A DNA stretch of 64,000 nt from Streptomyces sp. Ru73 (GCF_002920575.1 NZ_PQSQ01000004.1:62001-126000); one strand, 5' to 3'. Numbered from the stretch's first letter, positions 1-8,849 are shown. The notes: a model not told the origin generated them from the sequence alone. Made by a program: numbers and translations.

Positions 1-105
1 CTCGCGGGAGGCGAACGCCTCAGCCGAGTCGGCTGACACCGTGTGATGAGGCTTCGGGGCGACAGCGACCCCGTGGGCGACTGACGCCTGCGCGGTAAAG
101 GCGGC

Positions 106-146
106 GGTACAACAAGGCTCCGGTACAACAAGGCTCCGGTACAAGG
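106..146. repeat. 16-bp tandem direct repeat, two copies plus a partial third
   Basis: Two identical 16-bp units beginning GGTACAACAAGG (106-121 and 122-137) are followed by a partial third (from 138). They sit in the gene-free stretch 1-352 ahead of the SARP gene and run into the hairpin at 128-183. I see no supported gene in 1-352; open frames there have no credible start, ribosome binding site or family resemblance. Confidence 0.8.
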
Positions 147-183
147 GGACGCGACGTAATGCGTCTCCTTGCCGGAGCCTTGT
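128..183. terminator. Long imperfect hairpin upstream of the SARP gene
   Basis: Positions 128-152 can pair with 161-183, leaving an 8-nt loop (153-160), a 2-nt TA bulge on the left arm and one G-U pair. It could be the terminator of a gene lying left of the window, or a regulatory structure in front of the SARP gene. It has no clear U-tract, so the terminator call is an inference. Confidence 0.5.
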
Positions 184-352
184 CGCATGTCAGGGGGTGA
201 CAATTCGCGCTGGGAGGCAGGTCGAGGGGTGCTTGACATGGGCTCAAGAAATCCGGGGTGTGCCTCCCGGGGCGGTTACGGTTCCCCAAGCCGTGTCCCC
301 TACGGACGCGGAATTCGACGAAACGTCGACAGCGGAAGGAAGGGACCGGTAA

Positions 353-1174
353 GTGAGGATCCAAGTTCTGGGGCCGCTGCGGGCCGATATCGATGGAGTA
401 TCCATTGTGCCGACGGCCGGAAAACCGCGGCAGATCCTGTCACTGCTCGGAGTGTGCCCCGGCCGTGTGATGCCGGTGTCGACACTGATGGAAGAAATCT
501 GGGACGCTGACCCGCCGTGCAGCGCGGTCACCACATTGCAGACCTACATCCTGCAACTGAGACGCAGGCTGGGGGCTGCCATGGGGCCCGATTCACCGGC
601 CACCGCCAAGGACCTGCTCGCCACCTCGCACGGCGGATACGTGCTGCAGGTGCCGCCGGAAAGCACGGATGTGCACCAGTACGAGCGGCTGGTGTCGTCG
701 GGCATCGCGGCTTTCGAGGCCGGCGAGAACGAGCGTGCCGCGGAGACATTGCGCCGGGCACTGGGCCTGTGGCAGGGGAAAGCGCTGGTCGATGTGCGCG
801 TAGGTCCCGTGCTGGCCATTGAGGCGGTCCGGCTGGAGGAGAGCAGGCTGGTCACCCTGGAGCGGCGCATCGACGCCGACCTCCGGCTGGGCCGGCACGC
901 CGAACTCATCGCAGAGCTGCGCGAACTGATTGCCCGACAGCCGCAGCACGAAGGTCTGCACTCACAGGCCATGGTGGCGCTCTACCGCTCGGGTCGGCAG
1001 GCTGCTGCCCTCGACGTCTACCGGAAGCTGCGCATACGGCTGATCGAGGAACTGGGCGTCGAACCGTCGCCGCCGCTGCAGCGTCTGCACCAGGCGATGC
1101 TCACCGTGGACCCCGCCCTGGACATGGCTGCCGGGCCTCGGCGCAGCTCGACCTTCGACTTCTACGCCGCTTGA
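353..1174 (+). CDS. SARP-family pathway-specific activator
   Basis: This 273-residue protein has the two parts of a small Streptomyces antibiotic regulatory protein. An OmpR-like winged helix DNA-binding domain covers roughly residues 1-95, starting MRIQVLGPL and including the conserved TLQTYILQLRRRLG segment. A bacterial transcriptional activation (BTAD) helical domain covers about 100-260, ending in the typical IEELGVEPSPPLQRLHQ. SARPs activate biosynthetic operons by binding 11-bp-spaced heptamer direct repeats next to the -10 element. The start is GTG at 353 with a GGAAGGAAGGG ribosome binding site just upstream. It is the first gene of the cluster, and matching phased repeats precede most downstream transcription units, so it is very probably the cluster activator. 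No ATPase or TPR extension is present. Confidence 0.93.
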   Translation: MRIQVLGPLRADIDGVSIVPTAGKPRQILSLLGVCPGRVMPVSTLMEEIWDADPPCSAVTTLQTYILQLRRRLGAAMGPDSPATAKDLLATSHGGYVLQVPPESTDVHQYERLVSSGIAAFEAGENERAAETLRRALGLWQGKALVDVRVGPVLAIEAVRLEESRLVTLERRIDADLRLGRHAELIAELRELIARQPQHEGLHSQAMVALYRSGRQAAALDVYRKLRIRLIEELGVEPSPPLQRLHQAMLTVDPALDMAAGPRRSSTFDFYAA

Positions 1175-1195
1175 TCCTCGCCCTGTTGTGTCCGC

Positions 1196-1212
1196 TTCGA
1201 GCCTTCCTCTAG
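1196..1212 (+). promoter_or_regulatory. Weak SARP-box candidate before the thioesterase gene
   Basis: TTCGAG (1196-1201) is followed 11 bp later by CTCTAG (1207-1212), a degenerate match to the TTCGAG-N5-CTCCAC pattern seen elsewhere in the cluster. It lies about 58 bp before the proposed start of the next gene. Confidence 0.35.
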
Positions 1213-1269
1213 GGCCATCGGTGAGCCTTGATGACGCCGGGAAGTGTGATGGGCCGAGGAGTGGCGGAG

Positions 1270-2052
1270 ATGGCGGACACAGCACCACCCGTACGGCTGT
1301 ACTGCTTCGCCCACGCGGGGGCAGGAACGTCGGCCTTCCGGAGCTGGGCACGCGGCGTGGGGCCAGGTGTCGAACCGGTCCCCGTCCTCCTGCCCGGCCG
1401 CGAGAGCCGGCGGCATGAAGCGCGGCTGACGGGCCATGACCCGCTGGTGGCAGATCTGCTGGACGGTATCGCTGCCGAGCCCGGACGGCCGTTCGTCATG
1501 TACGGGCACAGCCTGGGCGCGCTGGTGGTGCAGTGCCTTGCACAGACCATGCGGGAGAGGGCGCTGCCGCTCCCCGCGCTCATCGCCGTCGGCGCCTGCC
1601 CGCCGCCCGACGCGGCCAACGAGCTCTCCGACGTCCGGGAGAGTGCCGATGAGGACCTGATGGACCGGCTGCGGAAACTGGGACTACTGCCGGACGGGGC
1701 GGAGCACAACGGCTACTGGCGCCGGGTGGTGATGCCCGTGCTCCGGGACGACCTGCGCCTGGCACACGCACTGCGCACCGCCGCCTGCAGCGCCGTGGTC
1801 GCACCGGGGCCACTGCCGGTGCCGCTGCTCGCGGTCTCCGGGGACGGCGACCTGCTGGCTCCTCCGCGAGTCATGGCCGGCTGGCGCCGGTGGAGCACGG
1901 CGCCGGTGGCCACCCGCACCGTGTCCGGCGGCCACTTCTTCGTACGGGACGGCGCGCTGCCCCGCCTCCTGGGCCGTGCCTGCCGTGTGGTGCAGCGACT
2001 GGGCGGTACCAGCACCCCACACCCGGCGGCACACCGCTTCGCCGACCACTGA
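1270..2052 (+). CDS. Type II thioesterase
   Basis: This alpha/beta hydrolase of 260 residues is of the external editing thioesterase type found with NRPS and PKS systems. It hydrolyses wrong or stalled acyl groups from carrier proteins in the cytosol. Visible features are the N-terminal LYCFAHAGAG oxyanion segment, the nucleophile elbow GHSLGA with Ser81, and a late GGHFF segment supplying the catalytic His. I chose ATG 1270 because AGGAG at 1257-1261 is well spaced; upstream in-frame ATG/GTG codons lack such a site. It lies between the SARP and ACP genes, so it probably services that ACP or the condensation-domain protein downstream. Confidence 0.9.
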   Translation: MADTAPPVRLYCFAHAGAGTSAFRSWARGVGPGVEPVPVLLPGRESRRHEARLTGHDPLVADLLDGIAAEPGRPFVMYGHSLGALVVQCLAQTMRERALPLPALIAVGACPPPDAANELSDVRESADEDLMDRLRKLGLLPDGAEHNGYWRRVVMPVLRDDLRLAHALRTAACSAVVAPGPLPVPLLAVSGDGDLLAPPRVMAGWRRWSTAPVATRTVSGGHFFVRDGALPRLLGRACRVVQRLGGTSTPHPAAHRFADH

Positions 2053-2131
2053 GCTGACCGGTCCACCCGGTCGGAAGGCGCCGGGCACCACAGGAGACCT
2101 GAAGGTGCCGGCACGAGAAGAGAGGTTCCTC

Positions 2132-2395
2132 ATGCAACAGCTCGACATCGCCGCTCTGGTCACCTTGCTGCGTGACAGCTCGGGTGACAGCGAGACCAAC
2201 GAGCTCAGCGGGGACGTGCTGGACGTCCCGTTCGGTGAACTCGGCTACGACTCGCTGGCGCTGCTTCAGGTCACGGGGGTCATCGAGCGCGACGCCGGCG
2301 TCACGCTGGACGACGAGGCGCTGGACGAGGCCGAGACCCCGCGGCAGTACCTCGAGGTCGTCAACCGTGTGCTGTCCGCCCGCACCGTGGCCTGA
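2132..2395 (+). CDS. Acyl carrier protein of type II PKS type
   Basis: This 87-residue carrier protein has the phosphopantetheine attachment sequence LGYDSLALL, with Ser41 as the attachment site. The flanking segments (GDVLDV before, ETPRQYLEVVN after) are typical of aromatic PKS ACPs rather than NRPS carrier domains. An AGAGAGG ribosome binding site precedes ATG 2132. It is the only ACP in the window, yet it lies about 23.5 kb upstream of the ketosynthase pair instead of directly after KS-beta. It probably serves the minimal PKS; a separate role with the neighbouring condensation and dehydrogenase proteins cannot be excluded. A strong terminator follows. Confidence 0.9.
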   Translation: MQQLDIAALVTLLRDSSGDSETNELSGDVLDVPFGELGYDSLALLQVTGVIERDAGVTLDDEALDEAETPRQYLEVVNRVLSARTVA

Positions 2396-2424
2396 TTCCA
2401 CAGCATCCGCAGGGATGCCCACAG

Positions 2425-2450
2425 CGGCAGGGGCCCCGGGGCCCCTGCCG
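2425..2450 (+). terminator. Rho-independent-type terminator after the ACP gene
   Basis: A perfect 26-bp palindrome runs from CGGCAGGGGCCCC to its complement, 30 bp after the ACP stop, followed by TTCTGT. It separates the SARP-TE-ACP group from the acyl-CoA-dehydrogenase-like gene. Confidence 0.8.
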
Positions 2451-2501
2451 TTCTGTGCTGACGTGCCCGGAGGGCCTTGAGGGCAGCTACCGCCAACGTG
2501 G

Positions 2502-2518
2502 TTCGAACCTCGTTCCAC
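2502..2518 (+). promoter_or_regulatory. SARP-box candidate before the ACAD-like gene
   Basis: TTCGAA (2502-2507) and TTCCAC (2513-2518) are spaced exactly 11 bp apart. They lie after the terminator and about 85 bp before the ATG, as expected for a SARP-activated promoter. Confidence 0.6.
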
Positions 2519-2603
2519 CACGTCACGAGCGGCACGGCCGAAGGTCGTCCCAGATGCCGAGAGCCGCGGGCCGCAGGCCGCAGAGACAAGGGGGGAACCG
2601 GTC

Positions 2604-4313
2604 ATGGAGCAGACCACCGCACAGCGCCGTGTCGCCTTGGTCGACGCGCTGCTCGGTGACCCGTACGACCCGGCGAACGCCCACGGATACCGCGCGTTCC
2701 TGGCGGCCGACCGGGACCACCGCCCGCCGGAATCCGCCGAACAACTGCTCGCGGAGGTGGGGCTGGCGGCCGAATTCGTCCCCGCCCGGTACGGTGGCGC
2801 GCTGACCAGCGCGGACCAGCTGCTCCGGATGTTGCGCCCCGTCTTCCGACGTGATGTGGCCCTCGGCTTCGGGTGCGGTCTCACCTCGCTGTTCGCCACT
2901 TCCGCCATATGGGCCGCCGGTACCGACGCACAGCGGCGCAGCACCGCCCGGCTGCTGCTCGGCGGCGGGCGGGCCACCGTCGCACACCCCGGGCTCGCCC
3001 CTGCCGGAGGTGTACTGCGCGAGGTGTTCACCGTGCGACGGCCGGCTGCCGCGAGGCTGTCTCTCAGCGGCCGGCGGGACGTCGTGATCGATGCGGCGCG
3101 AGCGGACGCCTACGTCGTCCACGCGCGCACCGCCGGTGCTCCCGGGCCCCGCGACCACTCCGTGTTCCTGCTCGCGCCCGACCGGCTCCCGGGCGACCGG
3201 CTGCACCGGCTGCCGCGGGTCGCGACAACGGGGATGCGCGCCGCGGTCTTTTCCGGGCTGCGGTTCGCCGACTGCCCGCTGCCCGGAGACGCTCTGGTGG
3301 GCGGCCTGGGGGAGGGGGCCACCCTGGCGCTGCGTACCCACCAGGTCAACCGGTGCCTGGTCGCCGGAGCCATGACCGCGGCCGTCGATCCGGTACTGCG
3401 CTCCGCCGTCAGCGCCGCCGTCGACGGGCGCGTCGGCCGGCCTGCCCGCCGCTGGTACCGCCCGCTCGCCGGCGTCTTCGGAGACCTGCTCGCCTGCGAC
3501 GCCATGGCGACGGTGTGCCTGCGGGCGATGAGCCTGGTGCCCGACCGGGCCCACGTACCGTCCGTGGCAGCCGCCTACGTCGTTCCCACCCTGATCGAGG
3601 ACGCTCTGGAGGAACTCTGCGCCGTCCTCGGTCAGGAAGGCCGACGGGACGGCGGCCTCGTCCACGGCATCCTCGCCAAGCTGGCGCGCGACCTGCCGGC
3701 CGTAGGGATCGGACGGGCCGGCGCCGCGTCCTGCCAGGCAGTGATCGTCCCGCAGTTGAGCACGCTGGCGGCCGGGTCCTGGCTCGTGGAGGACGAACCG
3801 CCGCCCGGCCTCTTCCGCCGCCGGACCGGGCTGCCGCCGTTGGACCACCGGCTGCTGGCGTTCGCGGGAGGCAAGGACTTCCTGGCCGCCTCTCTGGCCG
3901 GTTCCGCCGACCGGCTCGCACGCGGCCGGCCGGCCGACGGCCGGACCGCGCTGCTCGGGCGGCTGGCCGGAGAATTTCTCGGTGAACTGCGCCTCCTGCG
4001 CGAGCAGTGCGCCGGCCTGGCCACTCGGCCCGCCGCTCTGACGGGCCCGGCGGCGGGTGCCCTGAGCGAACGGTACGGGCTGGTCGTCACGGCGGCCGCC
4101 GTCCTGGGGGTATGGGAGGGCCAGGAAGGGGACGACCCGTTCCTGGCCGACCCCGGCTGGGCAGTGCTCGCGCTGTCCCGACTCGGCCGTCGGCTGGGCC
4201 GGCCGTTGCCGGAGGTACCGGACGGCTGTGTCACCGGCGTACTCGACGAACTCCTGCAGCGGCACCGGGCAGGCCGCGGCCTCGACCTCGATGGCATCGA
4301 ACTCACACTGTGA
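2604..4313 (+). CDS. Acyl-CoA dehydrogenase/oxidase-like protein
   Basis: The 569-residue protein resembles the acyl-CoA dehydrogenase fold. It has an alpha-helical N-terminal domain, a beta middle domain (about residues 130-230, with GLRFADCPLPGDALVGGLGEG matching the usual substrate-entry strand), and a helical C-terminal domain. It is longer than ordinary ACADs (380-410) because of a C-terminal extension of about 150 residues. I cannot place the catalytic glutamate with confidence. Such proteins desaturate or oxidise acyl-thioesters, sometimes on carrier proteins. It has its own SARP-type box and is followed closely by the phosphopantetheinyl transferase gene. A role in preparing an acyl unit on the neighbouring ACP is inference. 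Confidence 0.7.
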   Translation: MEQTTAQRRVALVDALLGDPYDPANAHGYRAFLAADRDHRPPESAEQLLAEVGLAAEFVPARYGGALTSADQLLRMLRPVFRRDVALGFGCGLTSLFATSAIWAAGTDAQRRSTARLLLGGGRATVAHPGLAPAGGVLREVFTVRRPAAARLSLSGRRDVVIDAARADAYVVHARTAGAPGPRDHSVFLLAPDRLPGDRLHRLPRVATTGMRAAVFSGLRFADCPLPGDALVGGLGEGATLALRTHQVNRCLVAGAMTAAVDPVLRSAVSAAVDGRVGRPARRWYRPLAGVFGDLLACDAMATVCLRAMSLVPDRAHVPSVAAAYVVPTLIEDALEELCAVLGQEGRRDGGLVHGILAKLARDLPAVGIGRAGAASCQAVIVPQLSTLAAGSWLVEDEPPPGLFRRRTGLPPLDHRLLAFAGGKDFLAASLAGSADRLARGRPADGRTALLGRLAGEFLGELRLLREQCAGLATRPAALTGPAAGALSERYGLVVTAAAVLGVWEGQEGDDPFLADPGWAVLALSRLGRRLGRPLPEVPDGCVTGVLDELLQRHRAGRGLDLDGIELTL

Positions 4314-4339
4314 CGCACGAGGGAGGGGAACCCGTCCCG

Positions 4340-5230
4340 ATGACGGCCGCGCCGCGCATCACGCCCCCCGTGCACGTGGACGGCCCGGCCGGGCCCTGGC
4401 ACGAGGTCCGTGCAGGCATGCAGCAGGACGGCAACGTGGTCGTGTACGCCACTCCGGAGGAGTGGCCGGCAGCGGTCGGCACCGGACCCCGGCTGCGCCG
4501 CTTGCTCGGCCGTGACTGGCAGCGTTACCACCGCACCACCGACCCCGTGGCGCGGCGCCGGTTCGCCGCCGCCCGGCTCGTCCTCAAGTACACGGCTGCG
4601 GCCGCGCTCGGCACCGATGCCGCGGAACTGGACCTCGCCTACAAGATCGGTGGGCGTCCGTATCTGCGCGGGCTGCGCCAGGTCGACGTGGGCCTCACGC
4701 ACACCGGTGGACTCATCGCGGTTGCCATCAGCCGCGCCGGCAGGATCGGTGTCGACGCGGAACCGCTCTCGCGTGCGCTGTCCTTCGATGTGCTGCACGA
4801 CCGCGTGTGTTCACCCGCCGAGCGGGCCGTACTGCGGAGCCTGGACGGGCCCGAACGGACAGCCGCCATGCTGCGCCTGTGGACCTTGAAGGAGGCTTAC
4901 ACCAAGGCGCTGGGGCAGGGGCTGCGTCTGCGGTTCGCCGAGGTCGACTTCTCGCCCGGCCTCCGGGGAGACGTACCGGCAAGCCCGGGCGCGGGACTGT
5001 GCGCGCCGGACGGTACACCCGCCGGGCGCGGTGCGTGGGCCTTCGGCACCTACCGTGCCCTGGACCGGTATCTGATCAGCGTGGCCTGCCACGGCCCGGC
5101 ACCCGGTCCCGCCGCCTGCGACCTCGTGGACGAGCGGTCCACGGCGCTGGTCTCGCGGTTGCTGTCCGGTGAGCCCTCGCCCGCGGCGCGGCCGCAGCGG
5201 CCCCGCCCGGGCCCGTTCCAGGATGTCTGA
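4340..5230 (+). CDS. Sfp-type 4'-phosphopantetheinyl transferase
   Basis: This enzyme (296 residues) transfers phosphopantetheine from CoA to a conserved serine of carrier proteins. The Mg-binding motif IGVDAE is at residues 136-141 (Asp139, Glu141) and the second signature WTLKEAYTKALG begins at Trp181. Basic CoA-binding residues lie upstream (RRRFAAARLVLKY). ATG 4340 follows a GGGAGGGG stretch and lies 26 bp after the preceding stop, so the two genes are probably co-transcribed. A longer upstream open frame overlapping the previous gene is not used. The likely substrate is the ACP encoded at 2132-2395. Confidence 0.92.
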   Translation: MTAAPRITPPVHVDGPAGPWHEVRAGMQQDGNVVVYATPEEWPAAVGTGPRLRRLLGRDWQRYHRTTDPVARRRFAAARLVLKYTAAAALGTDAAELDLAYKIGGRPYLRGLRQVDVGLTHTGGLIAVAISRAGRIGVDAEPLSRALSFDVLHDRVCSPAERAVLRSLDGPERTAAMLRLWTLKEAYTKALGQGLRLRFAEVDFSPGLRGDVPASPGAGLCAPDGTPAGRGAWAFGTYRALDRYLISVACHGPAPGPAACDLVDERSTALVSRLLSGEPSPAARPQRPRPGPFQDV

Positions 5231-5354
5231 CGATCCCAGGTAACGCAGTCGGAGACCCACTCGCTCGACCGGCGTCGCCGGCACACACCGACGCGCCGCG
5301 GGAGCACGAGGAGGCGCTCCGGGCACCCACCCGCACACCGACAGGAGAGGGCGC

Positions 5355-8300
5355 ATGACCAGCAGCCGTACCGCAGAGGCGCCGATGACAGTGGTCACGG
5401 TGGGCCCGGTCCTCGAACTCCACGGCGCCCTGGACCCCGCTGTGCTGGCGAGGGCTCTCGCCTGCGTGGCAGCGCGCCATCGTGAACTGCAGACCTGGCG
5501 CATCAGTGCCGACGGTGCCGCGGAGCCCGGCGAGGACGGCGTGCTCCACGCTCACCTGGAGCGGCACGGCACCGGCCGCCACACCGTGCGCCTCGTCGGT
5601 CACCCCGAAGGGCGCCCCGCGCAACCGGCCCGGAATCTGCCTGCGGGGATGCTCGCCGACCTGCTGACCACGTCGGCCGCTTCCGTCGCCCTCGGTCCGC
5701 ATCAGCGCGAGGTACTGCGTGCCGCCCGCGGCGGACCGGTCCGTGCGCACCACAGTGTGCTGCTCCGGCTGTGCCACCCCGTCGAGGAGGGAGTGCTGCG
5801 ACGTGCCCTGCGCGCCGTCATCGCCGCCCACCCGATGCTGACCGCTCGTATCCCGTCGTCTCCTGACGGCCGGATGCCGCTGACCACCGCCATGGCGGAC
5901 GGGGCCGGCCGGGACGATCCGCTGCGGACGGTGGAGTTCACCGACCACAGGACCTTCGAGGAGGCCGTCGCCGCGACCCGCCGGAGCCTGTCTCCGCATA
6001 CCGGGGTGCTGCTGCGTGCCCTGCTCGCCCGGGGCCGCGGCGCGGGGCTGCCGGCCGACGGCGACCTGCTCTTCGTCGCCGTGCATGACCTCGCCGCCGA
6101 CATGGCGTCCTGGCGCGTCCTCCTGGAAGACCTGGACGCGGCGCTGACCGCGCTCGCAGCCGGCATGACACCGGGCCCGGAGAGTGACGCCGGCCGGTTC
6201 GAGGAGTGGGCCGAACGGCTGGACGCGTCATCCCCCGGTTCCGAAGAGTTCACCCGCGCCGGTGCTGCCGCCGATGACGAGACCGCCGCCGCACGCCGGT
6301 CCGCCCCCACGGCCGAGCGGCCGCGCGTGCGCCGTACCGGCTTCGTCCTGCCGGTGGCGGAGACCGCGGTGCTCACCGAGGTCCTTCCGGCCCGGTACGG
6401 ACTCTCGGTCGCCGAAGTGCTGGCGGGGGCGTGCGGCCAGGCTCTGGCCCGCTGGGGCGGGACCCACGACATCGTCCTTCACATGCGCACGGACGGGCGG
6501 GACGGGCTCCCGGGACACGCACGCGCCGTCGGCCCGTACACCCGCGTACGCGCCCTGCGGTTCGACAGCGACCGGCACTTGGCACCCGGCCGCTACCTTG
6601 CCGCCGTCGTGCCCGCGCTCGCCGGTGGGGGTGGCCCTTCCGGCTCCTTCCGGGCCGTCGCTCCACCGCCCGGCGGCCCGTGCGGTGTGCCGGTTTGCTT
6701 CACCCATCACTCACCGGCACAACTGCTGTCGCCCGGCGAGCACTTCACTCTTGCTGCCGACGCCCCGAACCGGCGGCCCGAGCCGGCCGGCAGCGCGTCC
6801 GTGTACGGAATGGAGATCTCCAGCCATGTCGAGGACGGCGAACTGCACGTACGGACCGAGTCCTTTCCCCGCCCGTCCGAGGACAGCGCCGACTCACGTG
6901 CCGACGCCCTGAGCGGCCACCTGCGCACCGTACTGGAGGCGCTGGCGGCCGGCGGGGAGAGCGGGACCCCCGTGCCCTTCGCCGGACCGGCCATCTCCGC
7001 CACGCCCCGCCAGCGTGAACTGCTCGCCCGGTCCCTGGACCGGCCCGGCGCGGGACACCACGTCGAACAGCTGCACTGGACCTGGCACGGACCGCTGGTC
7101 CACGAGAGGTTCACCGCCGCGTGGCAGGCCGTGTTCGACAACGAGGCACTCCTGCGTGCCGCCTTGGACCGCAGTCACGCACGGATCGTGCTGCACGGCC
7201 GGGCCACCGCCGAGATTCTGCGGTTGTCGCACACCGATGTCAGCTGGCCCCGGCTGCTGGAGCGCGACCGCTGCCGCGGGATCGACCCGCACCGTCCCGG
7301 AGCCTTGCGCATCACCCTGTTCGACGACCGGCCGGCCAACGGTGGAGCGGTGGACACCACACGGGTCCTGCTCACCTACCACCACGCGCTCGTCGACAGC
7401 CGGAGCGTCCAGCTGCTGCTGCGCGAGTTCTACCGCGCCTATCTCGACGACGGCCGCTCGTCCGGGGGCGAGCGACGCCCCGACCTGCGCGACTATGCCC
7501 ACTGGCTCAGCGGGCAGGACCACTCGCCGGCACGGCAGTTCTGGTCCCGCGCGGGCTGGCGGCCCGGGGCGGCACTGCACCCCGCCCGCGTCGGGGCGCC
7601 CACCGGACTCACCGGCCCCGGACGCACCTCACGGCGGCTGTTACGCCCCGAGGCGGTGCGACTCGCCCGCTGGGCCGCCTCGTGGGGCGTCACCGAGTCC
7701 ACTGTGCTCCAGGCCGCCTGGGCCCTGCTGCTGCACCGTGCCACCGGTGCCACCGGCCCGACCACGGTGAGCTTCGGGGTGTCGGTGGACGGCCGGGGCA
7801 TCCCTCTGGAGGGCATTGAGCACCTGCCCGGGCCGCTGGCGGGCATGCTGCCGATGACCGTCGGCGTCGACCCGGCGTCCAATGTGCCCCAACTGCTGAC
7901 GGCCCTGCGGGACAGGGCCCTCGACATGTCGGCGTACGAATGGGTGAGCACGGAGCACATCCGCCGCTGGAGCGGCTGCCCGGCCGGTGCCAGCCTCTTC
8001 GGCACCGCTCTCGTACTCGATTCCCCTCAGCGCCTGCCGGACCACCTCGTGGCCGGACTGGCGGCGCACGGCATCCGGGTCGGGCCGCCGCAGAGCACCG
8101 GCGTCCCCAGCGCGCTGCCGCTGAGGCTGATCGCCTCCTTCGACCACCTCGGGAATCTGGTGGTGACCACGGACTACGACCGCGGCCGTCTCGACGACGC
8201 CGAGGCGGCGAAGATCCTCGCTCAGGGCATGCAGCTGCTGCGGGAGCTCACCCACCGTGCCGACGGCGCCAGGTCCATCGCCTCGGTGCTGGAGGTCTTG

Positions 8301-8792
8301 CGCGGCGCCGGCCTTCCCCGGATGGCGGCGGAGGGGGCGAGGCGGGACCACGGCCCGCTCACCGAACTGCGCGCGGGAGAAGGGCCGGCCGCCGGGGCAG
8401 TGTGTCTGATCCCGCCGCCGGGCACGACGCACGCCTGCTACAGCGCGCTCGTCACGTGCCACACCGGCCCTGCCCAGCTGCTCGCCCTGCGCTCGGCGGA
8501 CGAACAGCCCCACGCGGCGGCCGAGGCACTGCGTACCGTACTGGCGCCGGGCCGCCCCCTCCTGCTGGCCGGCTGGACGGGCAGCGGGCATGCCGCGCAC
8601 GAGATAGCCCGGTGCGTCACGGCCGGGGAGGCGATGACCGGTCCGCTCGTGGTGACGCACGGCGCCGGCCCGGCCGACGCAGAAGGCCTGGCACGTGTGC
8701 TCATGCGCCTGACCAAGGAGCTGAGCGGGGCCGGCCGACCGGACGGAGCCGGCCGATGCCCGGCGGACCACGGGCGGGAAGCGGACCGATGA
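5355..8792 (+). CDS. Stand-alone double condensation-domain protein with degenerate thioesterase-like tail
   Basis: The 1145-residue protein consists of NRPS-type condensation folds without adenylation or carrier domains. The first unit (about 1-480) carries VHDLAADMASW at 243-253, an epimerase/condensation-like motif in which the catalytic second His is Asp245. The second unit (about 500-1000) has an intact HHALVDS motif (His676, His677, Asp681). The C-terminal part (about 1020-1140) looks like a small thioesterase whose GxSxG becomes GWTGSG at 1073-1078, so its nucleophile is probably missing. A TTA leucine codon lies in frame at 7641-7643 (residue 763), suggesting bldA-dependent translation. 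The active second domain could join an acyl group held on an ACP to an amine or alcohol; this is inference. Confidence 0.8.
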   Translation: MTSSRTAEAPMTVVTVGPVLELHGALDPAVLARALACVAARHRELQTWRISADGAAEPGEDGVLHAHLERHGTGRHTVRLVGHPEGRPAQPARNLPAGMLADLLTTSAASVALGPHQREVLRAARGGPVRAHHSVLLRLCHPVEEGVLRRALRAVIAAHPMLTARIPSSPDGRMPLTTAMADGAGRDDPLRTVEFTDHRTFEEAVAATRRSLSPHTGVLLRALLARGRGAGLPADGDLLFVAVHDLAADMASWRVLLEDLDAALTALAAGMTPGPESDAGRFEEWAERLDASSPGSEEFTRAGAAADDETAAARRSAPTAERPRVRRTGFVLPVAETAVLTEVLPARYGLSVAEVLAGACGQALARWGGTHDIVLHMRTDGRDGLPGHARAVGPYTRVRALRFDSDRHLAPGRYLAAVVPALAGGGGPSGSFRAVAPPPGGPCGVPVCFTHHSPAQLLSPGEHFTLAADAPNRRPEPAGSASVYGMEISSHVEDGELHVRTESFPRPSEDSADSRADALSGHLRTVLEALAAGGESGTPVPFAGPAISATPRQRELLARSLDRPGAGHHVEQLHWTWHGPLVHERFTAAWQAVFDNEALLRAALDRSHARIVLHGRATAEILRLSHTDVSWPRLLERDRCRGIDPHRPGALRITLFDDRPANGGAVDTTRVLLTYHHALVDSRSVQLLLREFYRAYLDDGRSSGGERRPDLRDYAHWLSGQDHSPARQFWSRAGWRPGAALHPARVGAPTGLTGPGRTSRRLLRPEAVRLARWAASWGVTESTVLQAAWALLLHRATGATGPTTVSFGVSVDGRGIPLEGIEHLPGPLAGMLPMTVGVDPASNVPQLLTALRDRALDMSAYEWVSTEHIRRWSGCPAGASLFGTALVLDSPQRLPDHLVAGLAAHGIRVGPPQSTGVPSALPLRLIASFDHLGNLVVTTDYDRGRLDDAEAAKILAQGMQLLRELTHRADGARSIASVLEVLRGAGLPRMAAEGARRDHGPLTELRAGEGPAAGAVCLIPPPGTTHACYSALVTCHTGPAQLLALRSADEQPHAAAEALRTVLAPGRPLLLAGWTGSGHAAHEIARCVTAGEAMTGPLVVTHGAGPADAEGLARVLMRLTKELSGAGRPDGAGRCPADHGREADR

Positions 8793-8849
8793 GTACGCCG
8801 CGGAACGCCCTGGCGCGCCCACGGCGCCCGCACGTGGGCGCGCCACGCC

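Noticed and set aside
20..534. Several open frames on both strands left of the SARP gene
   Set aside because: No family resemblance, no ribosome binding sites, and they cross the repeat-hairpin region. They look like frames open only because of high GC content.
4007..4339. N-terminal extension of the phosphopantetheinyl transferase
   Set aside because: It overlaps the ACAD-like gene in another frame and is Arg/Pro-rich shadow sequence. ATG 4340 gives the normal protein.
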